DNA of 64,000 nt from Arsenicibacter rosenii (GTDB lineage: Bacteria; Bacteroidota; Bacteroidia; Cytophagales; Spirosomataceae). The position numbers and the translations under genes were made by a program. Positions 1 through 9,707 of this stretch are shown here, piece by piece (the first letter of the stretch is position 1; the number at the start of each line of letters is the position of its first letter). Below the pieces are notes generated by a model. That model ran no database searches and was not told where the DNA came from. It saw nothing but the letters and a program-made list of their open reading frames with translations. Location of the stretch: the NCBI RefSeq assembly GCF_001870735.1, contig NZ_MORL01000011.1:1-64000 (forward strand), in the 5' to 3' direction.

Positions 1-55
1 CGTGGAGCTCAGGGTAAATCCGGCTCCATGCGCTCTGTTCTATGCACTCTGCACT

Positions 56-2668
56 ATGCCCAACAAACCACCCCGCCTGGCTACGCGCCTGCTGCACTGG
101 CTTTGCCCGCCCCACCGCGCCGAGGAGCTGGAGGGCGACCTCGACGAACTGTTTCAGCAGCGCGTCCGCGAGGCTGGCCTGCGGCAGGCACAGTGGCGGT
201 ATGTCCGCGATGTGGTTTCACTGATGCGGCCCGGCCTTCTACAACGTGATGAGACAGAACTCTATTCAAACCCGACAATGACAATCATGCTACTGAACTA
301 CTGGAAAATTGCCTTGCGTAACCTGCTCCGTGCCAAAGGTTTTGCTTTCATCAATATTGCCGGTCTGGCAGTTGGCATGGCTGCCTCGGCCCTTATCTAT
401 CTATGGATTCAGAGCGAGCAAACCTACGACCGGTTTTATACAAAAACAGACCGTCTTTTTCAGGTCTATAACCGGGATACGTTCAGCGGAGAAACAAAGG
501 CATGGGAAACCACACCGCGCCCGCTGGCTCCTTATCTGACGGCCCATTACCCTGATATTGAAGCAAGCGCCCGGTTCCGGCCAACGTCTTTTTTGCTGAC
601 AGCAGACGGCCGGCATCTCAATGCCAGCGGTGCCTTCGCCGATCCGGCTTTTCTGAACCTGTTCGATTTCCCGCTCATGGCCGGTACGGTTCAGTCGGCG
701 CTGCGTGAGCCAACGGGGATCGTACTTACCGAATCGATGGCCATCCGGCTTTTCGGCCGCACTGAGGTTACCGGCCAATCCGTTCAGCTCAATCATGAAG
801 ACAGCTTTCTCGTTACGGGCGTGTTGAAAGACCTTCCCGACAATTCCCGTTTCAGCGAGGTCGACTATCTGCTGCCCTATGCTTATTTTATCGCAAAGGG
901 CTGGGGATCTGACGAATGGAGCTCAAACAATGACTACTCGTTTGTCTTACTGAAACCAAAGGCCTCTGCCGATGCGGTCAATGCAAAAATCAAAAGCGTA
1001 ACGGCCCGACAGCTGAAGGGTGTTCTGGACGATGTATCACACCGGGAGATTTTTCTGCACCCGGCCAGCAAATGGCATCTGTATGCCAGGCAGGAAAACG
1101 GGCAGCTGGTTGACGGACAAATCGTTACGGTCCGGCTGTTTGCTGTCATTGCCGCACTGATTCTGCTCGTGGCAGCTGTCAATTTTGTTAACCTGAGTAC
1201 CGCCGGAAGTGAAAAAAGGGCGAAAGAAATCGGCGTTCGCAAAGTTGCCGGTGCCCGTAAATCGTCCCTTATTTTTCAGTTTCTCTGCGAGTCAGTTATA
1301 CTGGCCATGCTGGCAGGAATACTGGCGCTGGGTTTTTTAATGCTTTCTGTCCCCTTGTTTAATGACATTACCGGCAAACAGGTTTCGTTCGCCTTTGACT
1401 CGGCCGGTTTCTGGCTGGCGGCCATAGCCTTTGTCTTATTTACCGGCCTGCTGGCAGGTAGCTACCCCGCGCTATACCTGGCCGGTTTCCAGCCCATCCG
1501 GATCATGAAGGGCTCGTTCCGGCCGGCTCAGGCAGCCTTTTCGCCCCGCAAAGGACTGGTTGTGATGCAGTTTACGTTCGCGATTATCCTGATTATCGGC
1601 ACGCTGGTCATTAAACAGCAGATCACCTACGCACGCGAACGGGAAAGCGGTTACAATCAGCATAACCTGTTGTTTAGCTACCTCAACGGTGCCCTGTCCT
1701 CACACAGTACCGCTCTCCGGCAGGAACTGCTCAAAAGCGGGGCGGCTGTTTCGGTCAGCCAGTCGATGGGCCCGATGACCGACATCAACACGCGGCAGTG
1801 GGGGCTCTCGTGGCGGGGCAGCACCAAGGCCGACAAAGATATTGAGTTTGACCGCTTTGGCACCGACGCCCATTTTCTGCAAACCACCGGAACAAAACTG
1901 GTAGCGGGCCGTGAAATTGACATTTACCGGTATCCTGCCGATTCGAACGCGGTCATGCTGAACGAAACCGCCGTAAAAGCAATGCGGTTAGAGCAGCCGC
2001 TGGGCACAACCGTTCGTTTTCTGAGTCAGGACTGGCATGTTGTCGGGGTTGTGAAGGACTTTATTTTTTCTTCGCCATACGAGGCCATCAACCCTGTTAT
2101 TGTTTCCGGCCCGAACAAATCGGTGGAGCTGACCTGGGTCAGTATCCGGCTGAACCCCACCCACTCTGTTGCCCGGAATCTGGAAACAGCCGAAGCCATT
2201 TTCAAAAAATACGAGCCAGGTTATCCCTTCGAATATGCTTTTGCCGACGAATCCTACAAGGCTAAGTTTGCCAGTGAACAGCGGATCGGCGTATTGACCG
2301 GCCTTTTTTCGGGACTAACTATTTTCATTACCTGTCTGGGTTTATTTGGTCTGGCCGCCTATACAGCCCGCCAGCGTACCAAGGAGATCGGTATCCGCAA
2401 AGTACTCGGTGCGTCGGTCAGCAGCATCATTCAATTGTTGTCAGGCGGGTTTCTTAAACTGATGCTGGTAGCCTTTCTGATCGGTGCCCCCATCGGCTGG
2501 TACGTCCTGAATCAATGGCTGGCCGATTACGCCTACCGGATCACGATCGGCCCGGGCATTTTCCTGCTTACCCTGCTGGCCGCGACCGTTATTGTAGTGA
2601 TTACGGTCAGTTCGCAGGCGATCAGGGCCGCCCTGGTCAATCCCGTAAAATCGTTACGATCCGAGTAA
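56..2668 (+). CDS. ABC transporter permease, two FtsX domains, with N-terminal permease prefix domain
   Basis: A roughly 870-residue inner-membrane protein of the MacB/FtsX permease family. Residues about 5-60 form a soluble prefix (core PPHRAEELEGDLDELF) known from Cytophagales permeases as permease prefix domain 2. Then comes the usual order: TM helix, MacB-type periplasmic domain, FtsX domain with three TM segments (about 370-490), a second periplasmic domain, and a final FtsX domain with the hallmark TKEIGIRKVLGAS. I chose ATG 56 because homologous prefixes begin MNxPPR-like; an in-frame GTG at 2 is also open and the window edge hides anything upstream. It is first of three tandem paralogues; none has an ATPase partner here. 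Substrate unknown. Family is clear, role is not. Confidence 0.9.
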   Translation: MPNKPPRLATRLLHWLCPPHRAEELEGDLDELFQQRVREAGLRQAQWRYVRDVVSLMRPGLLQRDETELYSNPTMTIMLLNYWKIALRNLLRAKGFAFINIAGLAVGMAASALIYLWIQSEQTYDRFYTKTDRLFQVYNRDTFSGETKAWETTPRPLAPYLTAHYPDIEASARFRPTSFLLTADGRHLNASGAFADPAFLNLFDFPLMAGTVQSALREPTGIVLTESMAIRLFGRTEVTGQSVQLNHEDSFLVTGVLKDLPDNSRFSEVDYLLPYAYFIAKGWGSDEWSSNNDYSFVLLKPKASADAVNAKIKSVTARQLKGVLDDVSHREIFLHPASKWHLYARQENGQLVDGQIVTVRLFAVIAALILLVAAVNFVNLSTAGSEKRAKEIGVRKVAGARKSSLIFQFLCESVILAMLAGILALGFLMLSVPLFNDITGKQVSFAFDSAGFWLAAIAFVLFTGLLAGSYPALYLAGFQPIRIMKGSFRPAQAAFSPRKGLVVMQFTFAIILIIGTLVIKQQITYARERESGYNQHNLLFSYLNGALSSHSTALRQELLKSGAAVSVSQSMGPMTDINTRQWGLSWRGSTKADKDIEFDRFGTDAHFLQTTGTKLVAGREIDIYRYPADSNAVMLNETAVKAMRLEQPLGTTVRFLSQDWHVVGVVKDFIFSSPYEAINPVIVSGPNKSVELTWVSIRLNPTHSVARNLETAEAIFKKYEPGYPFEYAFADESYKAKFASEQRIGVLTGLFSGLTIFITCLGLFGLAAYTARQRTKEIGIRKVLGASVSSIIQLLSGGFLKLMLVAFLIGAPIGWYVLNQWLADYAYRITIGPGIFLLTLLAATVIVVITVSSQAIRAALVNPVKSLRSE

Positions 2669-2688
2669 AGCCGCAACATCTTGCGGCT
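2669..2688. repeat. Short palindrome directly after the first permease stop codon
   Basis: Perfect 8-bp inverted repeat (AGCCGCAA, loop CATC, TTGCGGCT) starting on the base after the TAA. A related palindrome follows the second permease at 5255, differing by a base change matched in the other arm. It could act as an mRNA 3' stabiliser, weak terminator or REP-like element. There is no T-run after it. Confidence 0.6.
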
Positions 2689-2828
2689 CTACACATTCCT
2701 GTCCGCCCATCGTCCGTTTGCGGACAGAAGACAGCCGCCATAAATCTACAGAACACTGATAAACAATATATTAAAATTATGGTATAGCTTTTGACAAGAT
2801 TATACTAACTAAATCAACTGCTACGGCC

Positions 2829-5255
2829 ATGCTTCAGAACTACATCAAAATCGCCTTGCGCAACCTCTGGAAAAACAAAACGTTCTCGGGGATTAACATT
2901 GCCGGACTGGCGCTCGGAATCACCGCCTTTGTGCTGATTCTGGAATACGTCAGTTTTGAGAAGAACGTCAACCGGTTCCATGCGAAGGGCGATCAGATTT
3001 ACCGTGTATTGCTGCAGCATAAAAACGGCCCTACCGACGATTTTGTCCCCTCGGCCCTTGCCGGCGCCCTCAAACAGCAGTTTCCGGAAGTAGAGGCAAC
3101 CTGCCGCCTGGCCTATGTCCAGAAAGGCATTGTTACGGTTCCGGATACGATGAAAAGCGCCAGCCTCCGCTCCTTCCGCGAAGACAATGCGATCTCGGCC
3201 GACGGTGATTTTTTCCACATGTTTTCGTTTCCTGTAATAGCGGGGTCGTCATCCCTGCATCAACCTAATACCGTTGCCCTGTCGGCCACAAAGGCGCGGA
3301 CCTATTTTGGCTCGCAAAACCCGCTCGGTAAGGTAATTACCCTCAACAGTCAGTTTGGCAAAACACCGTATACCGTTGTGGCTGTTTTTGCTGATGTACC
3401 GGAGAATTCGGACATCCGGTTTGACATCGTGTATGCACTCAGCTCGCTGGACAATGCGGCCAAAAGCAGCAACAACGACTGGGCACGCCTTGACAATTGG
3501 TTCGGGGCCTTTTCGCAAACGCTGGTATTGCTGAACCCGCAGGCCAATGCTGCCGCTCTGGAGCAAAAATCAGCCGGTTTGCTCAAACAACACCGCCCCG
3601 ACGAGCAGGAAACCATGCTGCTTCAGCCGCTGCCATACCTGCATTTGGGCGAAAGCCTCAGTGACCAGCGCCCGACCGCCGGCAAGCTCAGCTTTGTTTA
3701 TACCCTCGGTGCCATCGCTTTTCTGATTCTGGTTATTGCGTGGCTAAACTACATTAACCTCTCGACTGCGGGTTCGCTGAAACGGGCCAAAGAAGTCGGT
3801 GTGCGGAAGGTGGTCGGTGCCAACCGCGGCCAGATCATTGGTCAGTTTCTGGGCGAGTCGCTGTTACTGAACGTGCTTGGCCTGTCGCTGGCCCTTGTAC
3901 TGATCAGCGGCCTGCAACAGCCGTTCAATGATCTGGTTGGCCGGTCGCTCAGCCTGACAACCATCGGCCAAAGCCCGATGTGGCTGGCGGGTGTTGGAGC
4001 CCTCCTCATCGGAGCGTTGTTGTCCGGAAGTTATGCCGCTTTCGTGCTTTCAGGTTTTCCGGTAGTCAGTATTGTCAAAAACGCCTTTGTACGGTCAGGG
4101 CAAGGTATCCGGACCCGTCAGTTGCTGGTCGTTTTTCAGTTTTCGATTTCCATTCTGCTGATTATTGCCACGGTTGTTCTGTATCGTCAGCTATCGTTTA
4201 TGCAGAATCAGACCCTGGGCATGAACCTTGAGCAGCTGCTGGTCATCAAAGGCCCTGAAGTGGGTTCTGATTCGGCAAAGAATGTGGGCAAAGCTGCGTT
4301 CCGGCATCAGATTGCCCAACTGCCCTTTGTCAGTGACTATTGTAACTCGGGCAGCGTACCGGGGGGCTGGTACAATTTTAATTCCGACGGAGTTACGCGC
4401 CTGAATGCCTCGCCGGGTGATGACAAAAAGAATTACGCCTTTACCTACATCGACGACCGGTTTCTGAAGACATACGGCATTGCCCTGGCTGCGGGTCAGA
4501 ATTTTACACCGGACATGTGCGACAAGGGCATGCAGGCCCACCGGGTGATTCTGAATGAAAAAGCCGCAAAAAAACTGGGGTTCAGCACTGCGCAGGACGC
4601 AGTCGGACAGAAAATCAAGTTCGGGGAAGAGTATGAGGTTGTTGGTATCGTGAAAGACTATCACCATCAGTCGTTACAACAAGCCATTGAACCGCTTATT
4701 ATTTTTCCGTCGTATCCGTCCACTAATTACACCATCCGGTTAGCCACGCAGGATATGACCCGGCAGCTCGCTACCCTCGAACAGCAATACAAGCAACTGT
4801 TTCCGGGCAATCCGTTTGAGTTTTTCTTTGTGGACGAACACTACCAGAAGCAATACCAGAGTGAACAGCAGCAGGGCCGGATTTTTACGGCGGCTTCGGC
4901 CATGGCCATTCTGATTGCCTGCCTCGGTCTGTTCGGGCTGGCCGCCTACACGGCCGAACAACGGACGAAAGAAATCGGCGTCCGCAAAGTACTGGGGGCA
5001 TCAGCCACCAGCATCGTTGTACTGCTCTCGCGTGATTTCATTAAGCTGGTCGTAATTGCCCTTGTGCTGGCATCGCCACTGGCCTGGTGGGGCATGAACC
5101 AGTGGTTGCAGGACTTTGCCTATCACATTACCATCGACGGGTGGGTCTTTTTCTGGGCGGGTGCCGTTGCCATCGGCATTGCGTTGCTGACGGTGCTGTA
5201 TCAGTCGCTTAAAGCGGCCTATAGCAATCCGGTTAAATCGTTACGTGCCGAGTAG
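2829..5255 (+). CDS. ABC transporter permease, two FtsX domains
   Basis: An 808-residue MacB/FtsX-type permease, paralogous to both neighbours. It starts directly with the family's opening (MLQNYIKIALRNLWKNKTFS) and has no prefix domain. N-terminal TM, periplasmic MacB-like domain (about 50-280), FtsX domain (about 285-420), second periplasmic domain (about 450-680) and C-terminal FtsX domain carrying TKEIGVRKVLGAS, then a short tail ending PVKSLRAE as in the other two copies. Such proteins act with a separate ABC ATPase as mechanotransmitters or exporters of peptides, lipoproteins or drugs; no ATPase gene is in view. The 160-bp gap before it holds a palindrome, so it may not be strictly co-transcribed with the first permease. 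Confidence 0.9.
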   Translation: MLQNYIKIALRNLWKNKTFSGINIAGLALGITAFVLILEYVSFEKNVNRFHAKGDQIYRVLLQHKNGPTDDFVPSALAGALKQQFPEVEATCRLAYVQKGIVTVPDTMKSASLRSFREDNAISADGDFFHMFSFPVIAGSSSLHQPNTVALSATKARTYFGSQNPLGKVITLNSQFGKTPYTVVAVFADVPENSDIRFDIVYALSSLDNAAKSSNNDWARLDNWFGAFSQTLVLLNPQANAAALEQKSAGLLKQHRPDEQETMLLQPLPYLHLGESLSDQRPTAGKLSFVYTLGAIAFLILVIAWLNYINLSTAGSLKRAKEVGVRKVVGANRGQIIGQFLGESLLLNVLGLSLALVLISGLQQPFNDLVGRSLSLTTIGQSPMWLAGVGALLIGALLSGSYAAFVLSGFPVVSIVKNAFVRSGQGIRTRQLLVVFQFSISILLIIATVVLYRQLSFMQNQTLGMNLEQLLVIKGPEVGSDSAKNVGKAAFRHQIAQLPFVSDYCNSGSVPGGWYNFNSDGVTRLNASPGDDKKNYAFTYIDDRFLKTYGIALAAGQNFTPDMCDKGMQAHRVILNEKAAKKLGFSTAQDAVGQKIKFGEEYEVVGIVKDYHHQSLQQAIEPLIIFPSYPSTNYTIRLATQDMTRQLATLEQQYKQLFPGNPFEFFFVDEHYQKQYQSEQQQGRIFTAASAMAILIACLGLFGLAAYTAEQRTKEIGVRKVLGASATSIVVLLSRDFIKLVVIALVLASPLAWWGMNQWLQDFAYHITIDGWVFFWAGAVAIGIALLTVLYQSLKAAYSNPVKSLRAE

Positions 5256-5276
5256 AGACGCAAAATATTGCGTCTC
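5255..5276. repeat. Short palindrome overlapping the second permease stop codon
   Basis: Perfect 9-bp inverted repeat (GAGACGCAA, loop AATA, TTGCGTCTC) whose first base is the last base of the TAG stop. Same layout as 2669-2688; the C-to-A change in the left arm is matched by G-to-T in the right arm. Likely a REP-like dispersed palindrome or 3'-end structure. Confidence 0.6.
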
Positions 5277-5296
5277 CACCGTAAACCAGCTTCATC

Positions 5297-7711
5297 ATGT
5301 TCCTGAATTATCTGAAAATCGCGTTCCGGACGCTGACCAAACAAAAAGGGTATTCGGTTATCAACATTGGGGGGCTTGCCATCGGTATGGCCGTGGCCAT
5401 TCTCATCGGCCTTTGGGTATACGATGAGCTGTCCTACAACAAGCAGTATCCGAACTATACCCGCATTGCGGAGGTACGCCACTACGGCACCGAACCGTCG
5501 ACCGGTATCACGCGGGGCAGTCAGGCCTGCCAGATTCCGCTGGGAACAGCCCTGAAAATGCGCTACCGGTCTTATTTCAAACACATACTGCTGGGTAACT
5601 GGATTGGCGACTATACCATCACTGCCAGCGACAAAAAGCTTATGGGGCGGGGTAAGTTTATTGAAGGCGGCGTGATTGACATGCTTTCGCTGGCGATGCT
5701 CAAAGGCGACAAAACCGCCCTGAACGATCCGCATTCAATTATCCTGTCTAAATCCATGGCCGAATCGGTATTTGGCAGCGTAAACCCGGTTGGCAAAACG
5801 CTTAAAATCGACAACCGCATGGATGTGACCGTGACCGGCGTGTATGAAGATCTGCCCCAAAACGCCGATTTCGGCGATGTCAAATTCTTTGCCCCGTGGG
5901 CGCTCTGGGTGTCGTCGAACGGCTGGATACAGGACGTTGTCAACAGCTGGAGCAACAGTTCCTTTTCGGTCTATGTCCAGCTGGCAGACAATACCTCCCT
6001 GGAGGCAGCCAATGCTGGTCTGACCGGTTTTTACGCCAAAAACCTGCCGCAGGACCTGGCTCATGAAGCCGATGACTACAAAATGGTGCTTTACCTGTAT
6101 CCTATGCAGCAATGGCACCTGTACTCCGACTTTAAAGACGGCCGCCCCGCCCCGGGCCGTATCCGGTTTGTCTGGCTGTTTGGCATCGTCGGCGGGTTTG
6201 TGCTGCTGCTGGCGTGTATTAACTTCATGAACCTGAGCACCGCCCGCTCCGAAAAACGGGCCAAAGAAGTCGGTATCCGCAAAGCCATCGGCTCGCTCAA
6301 AAAACAACTGGTTCAGCAGTTTCTGAGCGAATCATTTCTGGTTGTCTGCCTCGCCTTCGGGCTTACGCTCCTGCTGGTTTATGGCTTCCTGCCGTTTTTC
6401 AACGACCTGGCCGGGAAGGACATGCTGTTTCCGGCAGATAACCTGTATGTCTGGATGGCTTGTCTGGCGTTCATGGTACTGACCGCTTTGCTTTCAGGCC
6501 TTTATCCGGCGTTCTACCTCTCCTCGTTCCAGCCGGTCAAAACACTCAAGGGGTCATTTCGGGTAGGTAAGGCCGCCGCTATACCTCGTAAGGTGCTCGT
6601 TGTGCTGCAGTTTACCGTATCGGTGGTGCTGATCATCGGCGTCTTTGTAGTGTACCGGCAGATTCAGCATGCACAGAACCGGCCGGTGGGGTATGACCGC
6701 AAAGGCTTGTTGTCTGTGATCATGAATGACCCGAACTTTCACGGACGGGAAGAAGCTATTCAACGCGAACTGCTGGCAACTGGTGTGGTGACCGGTACGG
6801 CGTTTTCGTCGAGCCCGCTGACCAATGTCTGGAACAACACAGGGGGCTTTACCTGGACCGGTAAAGACCCGAAAACGGAGTCCGACTTTTCGGTCACCAA
6901 AGTATCACACGATTTCGGATCGCTGGCTGGCTGGAAATTTCTGGCGGGCCGCGACTTCTCGCGTACGTTCGGGACCGACACCGCCGCCGTGATTCTGAAC
7001 GAAACGGCAGCGAAATACCTCAACCTGAAAAATCCGGTGGGTGAGTTTGTCACCATAGACGACGGGCAAAAGAAACTCCGGATCATTGGCGTGATCAAAG
7101 ACATGCTCATGCAGTCGCCTTACGAGCCGGTCAAACGGGGAATGTATTACCTGGATGCCGGTCACGACGACGCGCAACGGCTCATTGTCCGCCTGAGTCC
7201 GCACGCCAGCGCGCAGGAAGCATTGCCGAAAATCGAAGCGGTTGTCAGAAAAACAGTGCCTTCCGCACTTTTCCAGTATTCGTTTGTCGATCAGGACTTT
7301 GCGGCCAAATTCGCTACCGAGCAGCAGGTTGGCAAACTAGCTGCCGTTTTTACACTGCTGGCTATTTTAATCTCGTGTCTGGGCCTGTTCGGGCTCGCCT
7401 CGTTCATGGCCGAACAACGGACCAAGGAAATCGGGATCCGGAAAGTACTGGGGGCCAGCGTCCTGAATCTTTGGGGACTGCTATCAAAAGACTTTCTGAT
7501 ACTCGTCACCATTGCGTTTGGCATAGCCACCCCGATTGCCTGGTATCTGCTCGACAGCTGGTTGCAGCAGTATAAATACCGCACCGACCTATCGTGGTGG
7601 ATTTTCGTCCTCGCCGGTGCAGGCGCTATCGGCATTACCGTCCTGACGGTCAGCGTTCAGTCGGTCAGAGCCGCCCTGATGAACCCCGTCAAGTCGTTAC
7701 GATCGGAATAA
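5297..7711 (+). CDS. ABC transporter permease, two FtsX domains
   Basis: An 804-residue permease of the same MacB/FtsX family, third in the tandem set. It opens MFLNYLKIAFRTLTKQKGYS and has the standard order of TM helix, periplasmic domain, FtsX domain (about 290-430), periplasmic domain and terminal FtsX domain with TKEIGIRKVLGAS. It starts 41 bp after the previous stop, with only the short palindrome between, so co-transcription is plausible. All three copies diverge mainly in the periplasmic domains, which suggests different ligands or partners for a shared membrane scaffold. That is inference. No ATPase gene is present to define a transporter, and the substrate is unknown. Confidence 0.9.
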   Translation: MFLNYLKIAFRTLTKQKGYSVINIGGLAIGMAVAILIGLWVYDELSYNKQYPNYTRIAEVRHYGTEPSTGITRGSQACQIPLGTALKMRYRSYFKHILLGNWIGDYTITASDKKLMGRGKFIEGGVIDMLSLAMLKGDKTALNDPHSIILSKSMAESVFGSVNPVGKTLKIDNRMDVTVTGVYEDLPQNADFGDVKFFAPWALWVSSNGWIQDVVNSWSNSSFSVYVQLADNTSLEAANAGLTGFYAKNLPQDLAHEADDYKMVLYLYPMQQWHLYSDFKDGRPAPGRIRFVWLFGIVGGFVLLLACINFMNLSTARSEKRAKEVGIRKAIGSLKKQLVQQFLSESFLVVCLAFGLTLLLVYGFLPFFNDLAGKDMLFPADNLYVWMACLAFMVLTALLSGLYPAFYLSSFQPVKTLKGSFRVGKAAAIPRKVLVVLQFTVSVVLIIGVFVVYRQIQHAQNRPVGYDRKGLLSVIMNDPNFHGREEAIQRELLATGVVTGTAFSSSPLTNVWNNTGGFTWTGKDPKTESDFSVTKVSHDFGSLAGWKFLAGRDFSRTFGTDTAAVILNETAAKYLNLKNPVGEFVTIDDGQKKLRIIGVIKDMLMQSPYEPVKRGMYYLDAGHDDAQRLIVRLSPHASAQEALPKIEAVVRKTVPSALFQYSFVDQDFAAKFATEQQVGKLAAVFTLLAILISCLGLFGLASFMAEQRTKEIGIRKVLGASVLNLWGLLSKDFLILVTIAFGIATPIAWYLLDSWLQQYKYRTDLSWWIFVLAGAGAIGITVLTVSVQSVRAALMNPVKSLRSE

Positions 7712-7733
7712 AATAAAGAGTGAAAGAGCGAGA

Positions 7734-7770
7734 GAGTGAAAGAGCGGAACGCCCTATCGCTCTTTCACTC
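7734..7770. terminator. Bidirectional terminator between convergent genes
   Basis: Perfect 13-bp stem (7734-7746 with 7758-7770, GAGTGAAAGAGCG and its complement) and an 11-nt loop. It lies in the 82-bp gap between the third permease and the convergent gene ending at 7794. The left arm is preceded by a near-copy of itself (7718-7730), so register-shifted pairings are possible. Confidence 0.7.
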
Positions 7771-7793
7771 TTTCACCCTTTCGCTCTTTAAAC

Positions 7794-9224
7794 CTACCGC
7801 GTATACAGTGATCCTTTGGCGATGGTCGATTCGTATTCGAAATTGATGGTTTCGAGGAATTTTCCGGTTACCCAGCCAATGTCGGCGTCACGGATAAAAA
7901 CAAAACGCTTGTTCCCCGTCTTGTTACAGGCCCTGAAAGTAGCTTCCAGCAGGGTAGCTCCGGCAATGAGTTGCTTGCGGGTCAGTCTGTTTTGCATCAG
8001 TCTGATGTCCTGACTGGCTTTATCACGCGTGGCATAATCCTCAATACCGGCCAAACCGGGCTGTATCAGCGATTCATATTGCGTCAACGCCAGGTTTTTG
8101 AATGTAGTAACGTCGGCCATAGACACCGGTACCGCTGTGGTGAATGCCTTTTCCGGATACAGATAGGCAACCAGAGCGGCCACAATGGCCCCGCCAACGC
8201 CAACAGTCCGGCGCTGAGCGAGTCCCGGCAGCACCGGCACCAGTGCTGACTCGTTCAGGCTGTTTACCACCTGCTGCACCTCGCGCCCGAATGCCTCCGG
8301 ATGGGTGGTAGCCCGCGCATCAACCTGGCTTACCAGCGTATTCACGCCCACTGGTGCGGTGTTGTAGTGAAAAGGCGTTGATGACGGTGAAACCGCCTTA
8401 TCAAAATACCCGATTGTCACAGAATTGGCGCCGATGTTCAGGGCCGATGTAGTGGGCCACACTTTGCGTGGAATCGCACCGATTGTAAACAATTCGGCTT
8501 CGCGGGCCGGCGTCAGCGTACTGTCGATCTGTAGCTGACTGCCTTCCGGCAACACAGCCGCCAACTGCTCATACAAGCGCTTTTTTGCCTCCTGACTCAG
8601 TTTTTTCGACCCCGTCACTTCGCTGCTGAAGACAATAAATACCCGTTCGTTGGGTATTTTGTACTGACGGATACTATCCAGGCAGGTTTGCAGGGCAATC
8701 TGTCCTTTCTGCAAGCCGGCATTCGCGTTGGCTGTCAGATCAAGGTCAGGCACATTAATAACCGACCGGATGTCTTTTTCGTAGAAATCGCTCTCGTACT
8801 GGGTTTTAAAGATGGCTAATTTCACGTCTGAGGCACCAATCTGGATACCGGCATACATATTTTTACCGGAAATATCCCGCAGTACCTCATTAACCCCCCA
8901 GGCACTGGCCACATACTTTAGTTTGGCAAACTGCGCCCGCGCCAGTTCAAGATGCCGGATAGCCGCCGCATAGTCCTCCGTCTCGTTGTAGCAGAGACCC
9001 AGCATTTCGTTAGTAACGGCCTCCCAATAAGGGTTTTTCGACGCTACGGCCGGTAAAGCCCGTTTGAGCAGGCTAATCGACTCATCGGACTTGCGGACGG
9101 CCCGCAGCGTATTGGCCAGCTTAATAAAATGAATGGCCTGATTGACGGAACGGGCCTCCTGGGCAAAAACAGAATTGGCTGATGCACAAAGCATCAGCAG
9201 GCATAGGTAAAACGCTTGCTTCAT
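7794..9224 (-). CDS. Exported TPR protein with degenerate Ppx/GppA-like (actin-fold) domain
   Basis: A 476-residue protein with a Sec signal peptide (about 1-22, ending VFAQ). Residues about 28-110 look like two to three TPR-like helical hairpins. Residues about 125-420 resemble the Ppx/GppA phosphatase branch of the actin/Hsp70 fold: a first glycine motif (GIQIGASDVKLAIF) and a second (LNIGANSVTIGYF). In active Ppx/GppA enzymes these motifs carry aspartates (DIGSNS and DIGGGS types); here they read Q and N, so I infer the site is degenerate and the domain binds rather than hydrolyses. Export also argues against an ATP-dependent role. Probably co-transcribed with the small exported protein 48 bp upstream. 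Function unknown. Confidence 0.65.
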   Translation of the reverse strand: MKQAFYLCLLMLCASANSVFAQEARSVNQAIHFIKLANTLRAVRKSDESISLLKRALPAVASKNPYWEAVTNEMLGLCYNETEDYAAAIRHLELARAQFAKLKYVASAWGVNEVLRDISGKNMYAGIQIGASDVKLAIFKTQYESDFYEKDIRSVINVPDLDLTANANAGLQKGQIALQTCLDSIRQYKIPNERVFIVFSSEVTGSKKLSQEAKKRLYEQLAAVLPEGSQLQIDSTLTPAREAELFTIGAIPRKVWPTTSALNIGANSVTIGYFDKAVSPSSTPFHYNTAPVGVNTLVSQVDARATTHPEAFGREVQQVVNSLNESALVPVLPGLAQRRTVGVGGAIVAALVAYLYPEKAFTTAVPVSMADVTTFKNLALTQYESLIQPGLAGIEDYATRDKASQDIRLMQNRLTRKQLIAGATLLEATFRACNKTGNKRFVFIRDADIGWVTGKFLETINFEYESTIAKGSLYTR

Positions 9225-9272
9225 GGTACTGAAATAGTTGATTTACTTGCTTTAGGAATTGAATTGATGTTA

Positions 9273-9707
9273 CTAACGGATTCGTTTTTTCCGGTTCAGC
9301 AGGCGCTCCAGATCACTCCCGGCCGAATCAGCGACGACAGCAGGTGCTGTGGTCTGCCGAACCGCAGGACGCACCATCATGCGCGGACCGGCATCGGCAC
9401 CCGTCGCCTTACTATCCGAACGCATAGCCGGGGTGACGCCGGCAGGAACCGATTGGGTTGAGACAGGCATCAGGGCTGGTGGAGGAAAGCCGGCTGCCGG
9501 TGTTTGTACGGTGGCAGTACTTGCTCCGTCTTTAAGTGGCGGAGATACGGCTTCATAGTTCGTCGCCAGTCTCAGGGTATCATTTAGTGGCAGCTCATAA
9601 GCCATACTGCGTTTGGCTGGCTTTGTATTTGCAGATTGTTGAGCAAAGGCAATTACCGGTGCAAGAATGACAGTTCCCCCGGTAATCACAGAAAAAAGAA
9701 TTCTCAT
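9273..9707 (-). CDS. Small exported Ala/Pro/Val-rich protein, unknown function
   Basis: A 144-residue protein with a Sec signal peptide (about 1-22, ending AFAQ) followed by a low-complexity stretch rich in Ala, Pro, Val and Ser with no recognisable domain. The C-terminus is basic (ERLLNRKKRIR). It lies 48 bp upstream of the TPR/Ppx-like gene on the same strand, so the two probably form a unit. I do not recognise a family. The signal peptide and codon use support it as a real gene. Confidence 0.6.
   Translation of the reverse strand: MRILFSVITGGTVILAPVIAFAQQSANTKPAKRSMAYELPLNDTLRLATNYEAVSPPLKDGASTATVQTPAAGFPPPALMPVSTQSVPAGVTPAMRSDSKATGADAGPRMMVRPAVRQTTAPAVVADSAGSDLERLLNRKKRIR

Noticed and set aside
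2791-2806. TTGACA followed by TATACT before the second permease
   Set aside because: The spacing is 4 bp, not 17, and Bacteroidota primary sigma factors do not use this consensus.
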